Under the pieces are notes generated by a model. It was given only the letters and a program-made list of their open reading frames with translations, was not told the DNA's origin and ran no database searches. 64,000 nt of DNA from Kocuria marina (GTDB lineage Bacteria; Actinomycetota; Actinomycetes; Actinomycetales; Micrococcaceae): positions 1 to 64,000 of the forward strand of contig NZ_JROM01000022.1 in the NCBI RefSeq assembly GCF_000786655.1. The letters are read 5' to 3'. Both the position numbers and the translations under genes were made by a program. Position 1 is the stretch's first letter. Each line of letters opens with the position of its first letter. Shown one piece after another: positions 44,599 to 52,686 of this stretch.

Positions 44599-45087
44599 GT
44601 GCGGCTGACGGCTTTTTCGGACATCGCGCTGCGGGTGCTGCTGCTCATGGGAGGGCTGCCCCCGGACACCATGATGTCCACGCAGCGCATCGCGGACGGC
44701 GTGGGGGCGCCGTACAACCACGTGGCCAAGACGGTGGCCAAACTGCGCGGGATGTCCCTATTGTGCTCGCAACGCGGGCGCGCTGGTGGGGTCATGCTCA
44801 CGGACGAGGGCCGGGAGGCCAGCGTGGGGCAGGTGTTGCGCATCCTGGAGGCGGACACCGCGATCGTGGAGTGCGAGGCGGACGAGGTCGCGTGCCCGCT
44901 CAACCACGGCTGCCGGCTGCGCCGGGCCCTGGCCGGGGCGCGAGAGGCCTTCTACCGGGAACTGGACGGCATCACCATCGCGGACCTCGTGAACCCCCGC
45001 CAGGTGGGCCCCATCGCGGTGCAACTGGGGCTGCGTCCCCCGAGCGTGCGAACCCCCGTCACCAGGGATGGAGCGTCGGTTCTTTAA
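44599..45087 (+). CDS. nsrR: Nitric oxide-sensing Rrf2-family repressor NsrR
   Basis: A 162-residue winged-helix iron-sulfur repressor. GTG at 44599 has AAGGGA upstream. MRLTAFSDIALRVL supplies Asp8, and QRIADGVGAPYNHVAKTVAKL is the recognition region. Cys92, Cys99 and Cys105 lie in ECEADEVACPLNHGC. Asp8 plus three cysteines at almost the same spacing ligate the [4Fe-4S] cluster of Streptomyces coelicolor NsrR. NO destroys the cluster and releases DNA. The next gene is hmp, with an NsrR-type operator in between. Confidence 0.9.
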   Translation: MRLTAFSDIALRVLLLMGGLPPDTMMSTQRIADGVGAPYNHVAKTVAKLRGMSLLCSQRGRAGGVMLTDEGREASVGQVLRILEADTAIVECEADEVACPLNHGCRLRRALAGAREAFYRELDGITIADLVNPRQVGPIAVQLGLRPPSVRTPVTRDGASVL

Positions 45088-45108
45088 CGTGCATTTCAAA
45101 TGCTAAAT
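45086..45108. promoter_or_regulatory. NsrR operator upstream of hmp
   Basis: GTGCATTT-C-AAATGC centred at 45097 gives a pseudo-palindrome matching the known NsrR box (ATGCATTT-n-AAATGCAT) in most positions. It starts at the nsrR stop codon and overlaps the likely hmp promoter, so repression in the absence of NO is expected. Confidence 0.75.
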
Positions 45109-45143
45109 TGACTCTCGTCACACCGCGATGAGAGGAAATCATC

Positions 45144-46334
45144 ATGCTGTCCCAGAAGTCCCGCCCGGTCATCGAGCAAACCATCGGCGTGATCGCCGAG
45201 CGGATCCCCGCGATCACCCCCGAGTTCTACAAGTCCATGTTCAACGCCCGCCCCGATCTGCTGGACGGCATGTTCAGCCGTTCCAACCAGAAGAACGGCA
45301 CCCAGCCGCAGGCGCTTGCCGGTTCCATTGCGGCCTTCGCCTCGCACCTGCTCAACCACCCGGACTCCTACCCGGACGAGGTGCTCTCGCGCGTGGCCCA
45401 CAAGCACGCGTCCCTGGGGCTGCTGCCCGAGGAGTACCCCACCGTCCACGAGCACCTGTTCGGGGCCATCGCCGCGGACCTGGGTGACGCCGCGACCCCC
45501 GAGGTCGTGGCCGCATGGGACGAGGTGTACTGGCTCATGGCGGATGCACTGATCAAGCTTGAGAAGGGCCTCTACGGTCAGCAGGCCAATGACGTCATGT
45601 TCGCGCCCTTCAAACTCGTGTCCAAGGAGGACATCGCCGAAGGCGTGGTGGCGTTCGAGTTCGAACCCGCGGACGACACCCCGCTGACCCGCTCCATCCC
45701 CGGTCAGTACGTGACCATCCAGGTCAAGGTCAAGGACGGGATCCGCCAGCCCCGCCAGTTCACACTGGTGCCGTCCCAGGAGGGCCACCGCCGCGTGGTG
45801 ATCCGCAAGGATCCCCACGGCGAGGTCACGCCCATCCTGCACGAGGACATCAACGAGGGCGACGTCCTGGAGATCTCCAACCCCTACGGTGACGTGGTGT
45901 TGGACGAGGGCCACGGCTCGCTCGTGCTGGCCTCGGCCGGCATCGGCACCACGCCCATCGTCGCGTTCCTGGACCGCCTGGCCAAGGAGGGTTCGCAGCG
46001 CAAGGTCACCGTGCTGCACGCGGATCACTCCAAGGAACGCTGGCCCGGCCGCCAGATCATGGAGCGTCTCGTGGACAGCCTGCCCAACGCCACGATGATC
46101 ACCTGGATGGAGACCCCCGGTGAGGGCGACCACGAGGGCTTCATGAACATCGCGGACGTGGACCTGGACGTGGACGAGGACACCAACGCGTTCATGTGCG
46201 GCCCCCTGCCCTTCATGAAGGCGCTGCGCTCACAGCTCATCGAGAAGGGTGTGCCGGGGCGCAACATCCAGTACGAGATCTTCGGTCCCGACCAGTGGAT
46301 GCTCCACGACGAGGCGCGCGCCGCGAACGCCTGA
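45144..46334 (+). CDS. hmp: Flavohemoprotein, nitric oxide dioxygenase
   Basis: Converts NO and O2 to nitrate using NADPH. 396 residues in three domains. The globin covers 1-~138, with proximal His88 in VAHKHASLG and distal pocket Tyr29/Gln54. The FAD-binding barrel contains QPRQFTLVPS. The NAD(P)H domain contains ASAGIGTTPIVAFLDRL and NAFMCGPLPFMKAL. It is controlled by NsrR from the adjacent gene and ended by the strong hairpin at 46349. Confidence 0.95.
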   Translation: MLSQKSRPVIEQTIGVIAERIPAITPEFYKSMFNARPDLLDGMFSRSNQKNGTQPQALAGSIAAFASHLLNHPDSYPDEVLSRVAHKHASLGLLPEEYPTVHEHLFGAIAADLGDAATPEVVAAWDEVYWLMADALIKLEKGLYGQQANDVMFAPFKLVSKEDIAEGVVAFEFEPADDTPLTRSIPGQYVTIQVKVKDGIRQPRQFTLVPSQEGHRRVVIRKDPHGEVTPILHEDINEGDVLEISNPYGDVVLDEGHGSLVLASAGIGTTPIVAFLDRLAKEGSQRKVTVLHADHSKERWPGRQIMERLVDSLPNATMITWMETPGEGDHEGFMNIADVDLDVDEDTNAFMCGPLPFMKALRSQLIEKGVPGRNIQYEIFGPDQWMLHDEARAANA

Positions 46335-46348
46335 GCCTCCCCGACATG

Positions 46349-46391
46349 ACGACGACGCCGCGTGGCCACCCGGGCCGCGCGGCGTCGTCGT
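46349..46391. terminator. Bidirectional terminator built from two motif copies
   Basis: Perfect 14-bp arms, ACGACGACGCCGCG (46349-46362) and CGCGGCGTCGTCGT (46378-46391), with inner GC pairing, then TGTTCTCC. Each arm contains the recurrent 11-mer, in opposite orientation. It lies between convergent hmp and manB. Confidence 0.8.
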
Positions 46392-46478
46392 GTTCTCCGG
46401 GCCGTGCCGAGCCGCCCGAAACGGGCGGAGGGGAGGGCCGGGCGGGAGCCGCGGGCCGAGCCCGCGGCACCCAGGAAC

Positions 46479-47888
46479 TCAGATCTGCCGGACGAGCTTC
46501 AGAACGGTGTCCCGCACGGACTCCATGGCGGCGGTGTCCGGGGCCTCCACGTTGAGCCGCAGGAACGGCTCGGTGTTGGACGGACGCAGGTTGAACCACC
46601 AGCCCTGCTCGGGGTGGGTGAACGTGGTGCCGTCCATGTCCTCGACCTGCACGGCGGGGTCCGTGGCTGCGAAGTGTGCCCGGACGCGGTCCACCGCGGC
46701 GGCCTTGTCCTCGATTTCGGAGTTGATCTCCCCGGAGGCCACGTAGGGGTCGTACGTGCGCATGAGATCGCTCAGCGGCGCGTCCTGTTCACCCAGCGCG
46801 GCCAGCACGTGCATCGCGGCGAGCATGCCCGTGTCCGCGTTGAAGAAGTCCTTGAAGTAGTAGTGCGCGGAGTGCTCACCGCCGAAGACGGCGCGCTCGG
46901 AGGCCATGACCGCCTTGATGAAGGAGTGGCCCACGCGCGTGCGCACGGCACGCCCGCCCGAGGCCTCGATCCGCTCGGGGACCGCCTTGGACGTGATGAG
47001 GTTGTGGATCACCACGGGCCGGTCCTCACCCGCGGCGCGGGCCCGGGTGATCTCGCGCTCGGCGACGATCGCGGCCACCGCGGACGGGGAGACGGGATCA
47101 CCGTTCTGGTCCACCACGAAGCAGCGGTCGGCGTCGCCGTCGAACGCGAGCCCGATGTCCGCACCGTGCTCGCGCACGGCCCGCTGCAGGTCCTCGAGGT
47201 TGGCGGGCTCGAGTGGGTTGGCGGGGTGGTTGGGGAATGTGCCGTCCAGCTCGAAGTACAGCGGGACGATTTCGAGCGGCAGTGGGTCCAACAGTGCGTC
47301 CCCGAGCACCGCCGGAGTGGTCAGCCCGGCCATCCCGTTGCCCGCGTCCACCACGACCTTGAGGGGGCGGATCCCGGAGAGGTCCACCAGGCTGCGCAGG
47401 TAATGGGCGTAGTCACCCAGTACGTCCCGACGCGAGACCTGGCCGCGGTGCTCGGAGGCCGGGATCTCCCCGGCGTCCAGGTAGCGCTGCGCGACGTCGC
47501 GGATCTCGTACAGGCCGGTGTCCGAGGAGACGGGGACGGCTCCGGCGTTGGCCATCTTGATGCCGTTGTACTCGGCCGGGTTGTGGCTCGCGGTGAAGGT
47601 GACGCCGGCGCTGTCCAGGGTGCCGCACGCGAAGTACAGCTCGTCCGTGGAGATGCTGCCGATCACCGTGACGTCCGCACCGCGGCGAGTGGCGCCAGCC
47701 GCGAACGCCTCCACGAACTCGGGGGAAGAGGGGCGCATGTCGCCACCCACGACCACCCCGGAGCCGGCCAGGCCCAGGACGTCCACGAACGCGGCACCGG
47801 TGGCGCGCACGCTGTCCGCGGTGATGCTCTCGCCCACGATGCCGCGGACGTCGTACGCCTTGAATGATGAGGAAAGATCTGTGGTCAC
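46479..47888 (-). CDS. manB: Phosphomannomutase/phosphoglucomutase
   Basis: Interconverts hexose 1- and 6-phosphates for GDP-mannose and glycan synthesis. 469 residues of the alpha-D-phosphohexomutase family. AYDVRGIVGE opens it, GVTFTASHNPAEYNGIKM holds the phospho-Ser, FDGDADRCFVVDQNG is the metal loop, GEHSAHYYFKDF binds sugar, and RPSNTEPFLRLNVE binds phosphate. It is divergent from manA across 70 bp, so the two may share regulation. Confidence 0.92.
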   Translation of the reverse strand: MTTDLSSSFKAYDVRGIVGESITADSVRATGAAFVDVLGLAGSGVVVGGDMRPSSPEFVEAFAAGATRRGADVTVIGSISTDELYFACGTLDSAGVTFTASHNPAEYNGIKMANAGAVPVSSDTGLYEIRDVAQRYLDAGEIPASEHRGQVSRRDVLGDYAHYLRSLVDLSGIRPLKVVVDAGNGMAGLTTPAVLGDALLDPLPLEIVPLYFELDGTFPNHPANPLEPANLEDLQRAVREHGADIGLAFDGDADRCFVVDQNGDPVSPSAVAAIVAEREITRARAAGEDRPVVIHNLITSKAVPERIEASGGRAVRTRVGHSFIKAVMASERAVFGGEHSAHYYFKDFFNADTGMLAAMHVLAALGEQDAPLSDLMRTYDPYVASGEINSEIEDKAAAVDRVRAHFAATDPAVQVEDMDGTTFTHPEQGWWFNLRPSNTEPFLRLNVEAPDTAAMESVRDTVLKLVRQI

Positions 47889-47958
47889 CGTCCCGATTCT
47901 ACGTGAGCGGGATCGGTGAACCCCGGTAGTCCGGCGTTTTCCGGGGCGCTGTGGTTAC

Positions 47959-49167
47959 ATGTTCGACATGGCCGAGTTCTTGAGGATGACCAATCCGATC
48001 CAGCACTACGCGTGGGGATCGCGATCGGTCCTCGCCGGCATGCAGGGGCGCTCCGCACCCACCGAGGAACCCGAGGCCGAGCTGTGGATGGGTGCCCACG
48101 CGAGCGCTCCGTCCCGGGTGACCCTCGACGGGGTCCAGCGCGGCCTGGACGAAGTGGCCCCCGACCTGCCGTTCCTCCTGAAGATCCTCGCGATCGCGGC
48201 GCCGCTGTCCATCCAGGTGCACCCGTCCGAGGAACAGGCCCGTGAGGGGTTCGCGCGGGAGAACGCCGCGGGCGTCGCGCGGGACTCCGCGCACCGTAAT
48301 TACAAGGACGAGCGCGCCAAACCGGAGACGGTCGTGGCGCTGTCACCCATGTGGTTGCTCGCGGGTCAGCAGGATCGGGCCGACCTGAAGCGTCTCTCCC
48401 GGGAACTAAACCTCCCGTGGCTCGCGGACGCCGCGGCGTCCGAGTGTCCCGTGCAGTACGCGCTCGAGCTCGCCGACGACGCCGCTGCCGCCGCCGTGCG
48501 CGCGTGCGTCACCGCTGTGGATACCACCCCGGCCACCTCGCCCCGCGGCGAGGACGCGGACGAACCCCGGTTGTCCGCGGAGGCCGATCCCGTGGAACGC
48601 GCGACGCACCTGATCCGGTTGTTGACCCACCACTACCCGGGTGACCGGGGTCTGCTCGTGGCCCTGTGCATGAACATGGTGCACCTGGCCCCCGGCCAGG
48701 CCCTGTTCACCCCGGACCGACAGGTGCACGCGTACCTCAGCGGCACCGCGGTGGAGATCATGGGGTGCTCGGACAACGTGCTGCGCGCGGGTCTGACCGC
48801 CAAGCACGTGGACGTCCCGGAACTGTTGCGGGTCATGGCCACTGCCCAGCAGCCCGTGAGCGTCCTGGAGCCGCGCGAGGCCGAGGACGGCGTGGTGCGG
48901 TACCCGCTGTGGGATCCCGCCCTCTCCCTGGCCGCGGTGCGCGTGAGCCCGCAGCGCCCCGTCACCCGGGAGCTCGCGGGGGTGTGCATGGTGCTCGTGA
49001 CCGAGGGGGACGTGGAGGTCTCCGCGCGCTCCGCCGGTGACGCGGACGCGGAGGGTGTGCGGGCGACGTCGGGCGAGTCCTTGATCTGCCTGGACACCCC
49101 GAGCACGGTGACCCTGAGCGGGGACGGGCGCGTGTTCCTCGTGGAGGCGGTCACGCCCGCGCGCTGA
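47959..49167 (+). CDS. manA: Mannose-6-phosphate isomerase, class I
   Basis: Interconverts fructose-6-P and mannose-6-P. 402-residue cupin enzyme. MTNPIQHYAWGSR starts the domain, SIQVHPSEEQAREGF and HRNYKDERAKPETVVALSPM provide zinc ligands, and LFTPDRQVHAYLSGTAVEIMGCSDNVLR is the classic signature with the active-site Arg. The start is uncertain between 47959 and 47986. Motif copy 48475-48485 encodes DDAA. Confidence 0.92.
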   Translation: MFDMAEFLRMTNPIQHYAWGSRSVLAGMQGRSAPTEEPEAELWMGAHASAPSRVTLDGVQRGLDEVAPDLPFLLKILAIAAPLSIQVHPSEEQAREGFARENAAGVARDSAHRNYKDERAKPETVVALSPMWLLAGQQDRADLKRLSRELNLPWLADAAASECPVQYALELADDAAAAAVRACVTAVDTTPATSPRGEDADEPRLSAEADPVERATHLIRLLTHHYPGDRGLLVALCMNMVHLAPGQALFTPDRQVHAYLSGTAVEIMGCSDNVLRAGLTAKHVDVPELLRVMATAQQPVSVLEPREAEDGVVRYPLWDPALSLAAVRVSPQRPVTRELAGVCMVLVTEGDVEVSARSAGDADAEGVRATSGESLICLDTPSTVTLSGDGRVFLVEAVTPAR

Positions 49168-49274
49168 GGGCCTCGGAGGGGTTGCGGGTCTCACCCTTTA
49201 GGTTGTCGCGTAATTTCCTGTTTAAGCGTTCAATAGATGGGCACCCTTTCTACGACCCTGACATTGGAGCGCGC

Positions 49275-49826
49275 ATGGACCGGCGGATCGAACGCACCCG
49301 TGCGGCAGTGGTGGAAGCCGCCGTCGAACTGGTCGCGCGCCGGGGCTCCCAGGTGGGGATGACCGAGATCGCGCAGGCCGCGGGCGTCAGCCGTAAGGCC
49401 GTGTACGAGAACTTCGGCTCGCGGGACCAGGTGCTGCTCGGCGCCACGCAATCCTTGCTGGCTCGCGTGCCCTTGGACCCGAGCACCCTGCAGAACCGCG
49501 AGGCCAGCCCGCTGGACCTGGTCCTGCCCCCGCTCGTGGCGCACCTGGACGAGCACCAGGAGTTCTACCGGGCCGTGCTGTGCGGGCCCGGGCCCTCCCT
49601 GGCACGCGGGGCGGTCGCGGAACACGCCATGACGGGTCTGCGCAGCCTCCGGGAGGATCACGAGAGCGGGGAGGAGCGCGGCGTCGTCGAGATCCGGGAC
49701 CGGTTCGTGGTCCACGGTCTACTGGGCGTGCTCGCGGACGCACTCGCCGAACAGCAGGACGCGGACCTGTTGACCCTTGCCCGGGTGCTCAACGCGAGCC
49801 TCGCCAACGGCGGCCCCGAGAACTGA
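49275..49826 (+). CDS. TetR family transcriptional regulator
   Basis: 183 residues; GGAGC seven bases before ATG at 49275. Helix-turn-helix GMTEIAQAAGVSRKAVYENFG at about residues 29-49. The C-terminal region contains the regulator tail (LVLPPLVAHLDEHQEFYRAVL). The upstream frame is open further but lacks a start signal. A target is not evident; the following SDR gene (199-bp gap) is a candidate. The motif copy at 49678-49688 reads as GVV, a frame unlike the other copies. Confidence 0.82.
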   Translation: MDRRIERTRAAVVEAAVELVARRGSQVGMTEIAQAAGVSRKAVYENFGSRDQVLLGATQSLLARVPLDPSTLQNREASPLDLVLPPLVAHLDEHQEFYRAVLCGPGPSLARGAVAEHAMTGLRSLREDHESGEERGVVEIRDRFVVHGLLGVLADALAEQQDADLLTLARVLNASLANGGPEN

Positions 49827-50025
49827 GGTCCCGCAGGGTATGACGGGCCCGTGGGGCCGGGGCGTTCCGGCACCGCCGGGCGCGGCGGACCCCCGTATCG
49901 AGCGGCGGCAGAGCTACCGGGTGGGCCCCGGGGGTTCGGAATAATCCGCCGCTGCCGCATGCTGTACTGGATGTCGGGGGCACGCGCTGTCCCCGCGACA
50001 CCCGTTCCGACAGGAAGGACCCGCA

Positions 50026-50688
50026 ATGTCCGAGATCACGATCATCGGTGGCCACGGCAAGGTGGCGCTGCAGCTGAGCCGATTGCTGTCCACGCAGGGG
50101 GACACCGTCAACGCGGTGATCCGCAAGCGGGAGCAGAGCCAGGACGTGGAGAACACCGGGGCCACCCCGGTCGTCGCGGACGTCCAGGAGCTGGACGTCC
50201 AGGCCATGACAGAGCTGTTCTCCGGCCAGGACGCCGTCGTGTGGTCCGCGGGCGCGGGCGGGGGCGACCCCGAGCGCACGTACGCCGTGGACCGGGACGC
50301 CGCGATCCGTTCCATGGATGCCGCACAGGCCGCCGGCGTCACGCACTACGTCATGGTGTCCTACATGGGCGCCGGCCAGGACCACGGGGTCCCCGAGGAC
50401 AACGACTTCTACCCCTACGCGCAGTCCAAGGCGGATGCGGACGACCACTTGCGCGCGAGCTCCCTCGAGTGGACCATCCTGGGCCCCGGGGCGCTCACCG
50501 ACGACGACCCCTCGGGGGAGATCACGCTGGGCCGCGCCGGCAGCGACGACGAGAAGAAGACGGCACGCGGCAACGTGGCCCTCGTGGCCGCCCGGGTGCT
50601 CGCCGATCCGCGGGGTACCGCCAGGAAGTTCATCGAGTTCTCCGACGGTGACACCCCGATCGCACAGGCGCTCGAGAACCTGGGCTGA
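50026..50688 (+). CDS. NAD(P)-binding atypical SDR family protein
   Basis: A 220-residue Rossmann protein of the NmrA/SDR-a5 type. The dinucleotide motif is IIGGHGKVALQLSRLL near the N-terminus, with VVADVQELD, AVVWSAGAGGGDPERTY and VMVSYMGAGQ as successive strands. YAQSKADADDHLR replaces the YxxxK motif. Such proteins are NADPH sensors or reductases; no substrate is known. AAGGA precedes ATG at 50026. Confidence 0.8.
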   Translation: MSEITIIGGHGKVALQLSRLLSTQGDTVNAVIRKREQSQDVENTGATPVVADVQELDVQAMTELFSGQDAVVWSAGAGGGDPERTYAVDRDAAIRSMDAAQAAGVTHYVMVSYMGAGQDHGVPEDNDFYPYAQSKADADDHLRASSLEWTILGPGALTDDDPSGEITLGRAGSDDEKKTARGNVALVAARVLADPRGTARKFIEFSDGDTPIAQALENLG

Positions 50689-50710
50689 TCTGCAGCCTTT
50701 GTCAGTCGTG

Positions 50711-50760
50711 ATCGCCCGGTCCGTGGCGGGCCCCACCGGGGTCCGCGTGGGCCGGGCGAT
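50711..50760 (+). terminator. Terminator after the SDR gene
   Basis: ATCGCCCGG (50711-50719) pairs with CCGGGCGAT (50752-50760), with inner GC pairing and a TTTCTCCC tail. Confidence 0.55.
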
Positions 50761-50929
50761 TTCTCCCGCCCGGTCGCGGCAGATCGGGCCCCGCAAATCA
50801 GACCCTGATGGTTCGGGCTCCTGCAGCTCGGCCCGACAGCCGGCCCCGGCGCCCGGTCGTGATAGCCGCTCCGGACCTGCGGGCCCTGTCTGCCGGGTCG
50901 CTCCGACCGGGGTCTTCTAGGCTGGGGGC

Positions 50930-51268
50930 ATGGAGATGCCGTCGATTCATCCCGCCGCGTCAGCCGGCCGCAATCAGGACAAGCTGGACCTGAACGGGAC
51001 CCTCGCCCTCACCGCCGTGGTGCACGGGACCGTGCAGGGCGTGGGGTTCCGCTACTGGTGCTGGCGCCAGGCCGAGAAATTGGGACTCGTGGGAAGTGCC
51101 ACCAACAACCCGGACGGCACCGTGACCGTTGTGGCCGAGGGTCCGCGCTGGGCCGTGGGTGAGCTGCTGCAGGCGCTCATCTCCCGGGACACCCCCGGTG
51201 CGGTGATCACCGTGGACGAGCACTTCGGCCCGCCCACGGGGGCGTTCACCGACTTCAGCACGCACTGA
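50930..51268 (+). CDS. acyP: Acylphosphatase
   Basis: A 112-residue enzyme hydrolysing acyl phosphates. VHGTVQGVGFRYWCWRQA carries the catalytic Arg and phosphate loop, and VGSATNNPDGTVTVVAEG the catalytic Asn. ATG at 50930 or 50936 starts a ~20-residue extension before the domain. Confidence 0.9.
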   Translation: MEMPSIHPAASAGRNQDKLDLNGTLALTAVVHGTVQGVGFRYWCWRQAEKLGLVGSATNNPDGTVTVVAEGPRWAVGELLQALISRDTPGAVITVDEHFGPPTGAFTDFSTH

Positions 51269-51282
51269 CCCGCGGGCGGAGT

Positions 51283-51480
51283 TCACCTGCCGTTGATCTG
51301 CGTTTCGTGGCGCGGCACGCGGACCTCGTGAATATGTCCTTCGTGCGCAGCGCGGACGATGTCGCGGATCTGTTGGAACAGCTGTCCGAGCTCGATGCCA
51401 CGTCCAAGGACGTGACACTGAAGATCGAGACGGTGGGCGGTTTCGAGCAGCTGCCCATGATGTTGCTCGCGGCCATGCGG
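51283..51480 (+). pseudogene. Pyruvate kinase-like fragment
   Basis: About 65 codons matching the TIM barrel of a pyruvate kinase-like protein: DLRFVARHADLVNMSFVRSA, then DVADLLEQLSEL, and VTLKIETVGGFEQLPMMLL. The canonical enzyme has LSFVRSxxDV and the K-x-E strand at this point. Homology stops at both ends, and the following ~180 bp hold no coherent sequence. It is a gene scrap between acyP and the next gene. Confidence 0.55.
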
Positions 51481-51659
51481 TGGCAGGACTCCGGTGTGAG
51501 CCGCGCGTGGGACGGGGCCGGGGCGGCGTCGTCGGCCGCGCGCACGATACACCGGGGGGCCGGGCACGCCGAAAGCCCTGCGCGCTGTGGAATAGTGGTG
51601 CTGATGTCTTCGGCGGTACCCGCCGAACACCCCCAACCCGTTTCGAGGAGTGGTCGTTG

Positions 51660-52469
51660 ATGGACTTGAACCCCCTGAACAAGGCGTTCGACGAGAACGG
51701 CAAACCCAAGCCCGGTGTCAACAAGTTCCTGGACCACGTGCTGCGCATCCAGCAGCCGTGGGTGGTCAAGGCGCTCAAGCGGGAACGTGCGCAGCACCCC
51801 AAGGAGACGCCCGCCCAGATCGCCAAGCGCGCCGAGAAGCTCTACCTGCGCTCCGTGACCGTGGGCGGCGGCGCCGTGGGTGCCACCGCGGCGGTCCCCG
51901 GGATCGGCACCATCGCGTCCCTCGGGCTGTCCTCCGCCGCCGTGGCGGGTTACCTGGAGGCCACGGCCCTGTACGCGCAGGCCATGGCCGAACTGCACGG
52001 GGTGGAGCCCAAGGACGAGCAGCAGAACCGGACCATGATCATGGCGCTCATGCTCGGCGAGGACGGCAGCGCGCTCATGGGCCAGTTGCTGTCCAGCTCG
52101 TCCGCGAGCAAGAGCCTCACGAGCAAGTGGGGCCTGATGCTCGGCAAGTCCCCGGACAGCTCCAAGCGCTTCGACGTGGGCCGCTCGATCCGCAACATGT
52201 TCGTCAAGCGGTTCCTGGCCCGCCAGTCCGGCGCGGTGCTGGGCCGTGCGCTGCCGTTCGGGCTGGGTGCCGTGGTGGGTGGCGGCGCCAACCTCGCCAT
52301 GGCCCGCCAGGTCATCAAGGCCTCGCGCGAGGCCTTCGGGGAGTTCCCGGACGAGTTCCCGCCCAACCTGGCCCTGGGTGAGCGCGCGGAGAAGTTCGAG
52401 GACGGTTCCTCCGACGGTGATCGGAAGGAACTGGAGCCCGACACGAAGGGCCGGAAGAAGCGCAAGTAG
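51660..52469 (+). CDS. EcsC-like membrane-associated protein
   Basis: 269 residues; GAGGAG nine bases before ATG at 51660. A basic N-terminal part is followed by a glycine-rich hydrophobic stretch (GAVGATAAVPGIGTIASLGL) and helix YLEATALYAQAMAELHG. A second one is ALPFGLGAVVGGGANLAMAR, followed by VIKASREAFG. This two-part pattern resembles the EcsC family. The tail is charged and ends in lysines. The function is unknown. Confidence 0.6.
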   Translation: MDLNPLNKAFDENGKPKPGVNKFLDHVLRIQQPWVVKALKRERAQHPKETPAQIAKRAEKLYLRSVTVGGGAVGATAAVPGIGTIASLGLSSAAVAGYLEATALYAQAMAELHGVEPKDEQQNRTMIMALMLGEDGSALMGQLLSSSSASKSLTSKWGLMLGKSPDSSKRFDVGRSIRNMFVKRFLARQSGAVLGRALPFGLGAVVGGGANLAMARQVIKASREAFGEFPDEFPPNLALGERAEKFEDGSSDGDRKELEPDTKGRKKRK

Positions 52470-52526
52470 GGCGCACGACCCCGGGCGGGGACCGCTCCGG
52501 GCCCCGTGAGACCCCCGAATACATCC

Positions 52527-52577
52527 GTGTCCCGGAACAGCACGTGATCACGCATGGAGCGTGCTGTTCCGGGACAC
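52527..52577. terminator. Long perfect hairpin between convergent genes
   Basis: 18-bp perfect arms (52527-52544 with 52560-52577) and a 15-nt loop that itself holds TGATCA. It probably terminates both the EcsC-like gene and purB, but it is longer than other terminators in the window and has no T-tail. Confidence 0.5.
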
Positions 52578-52686
52578 AGCTGTTTGGTGCTGCATCCGCC
52601 CTGCCCGGAGCCGCTCCGGGGGCGGGACCGGGCGGCGTCGGGCCGGGACCGGGTGGCCCGGTGATGCCCGGGTGGGGACCGGCGGC

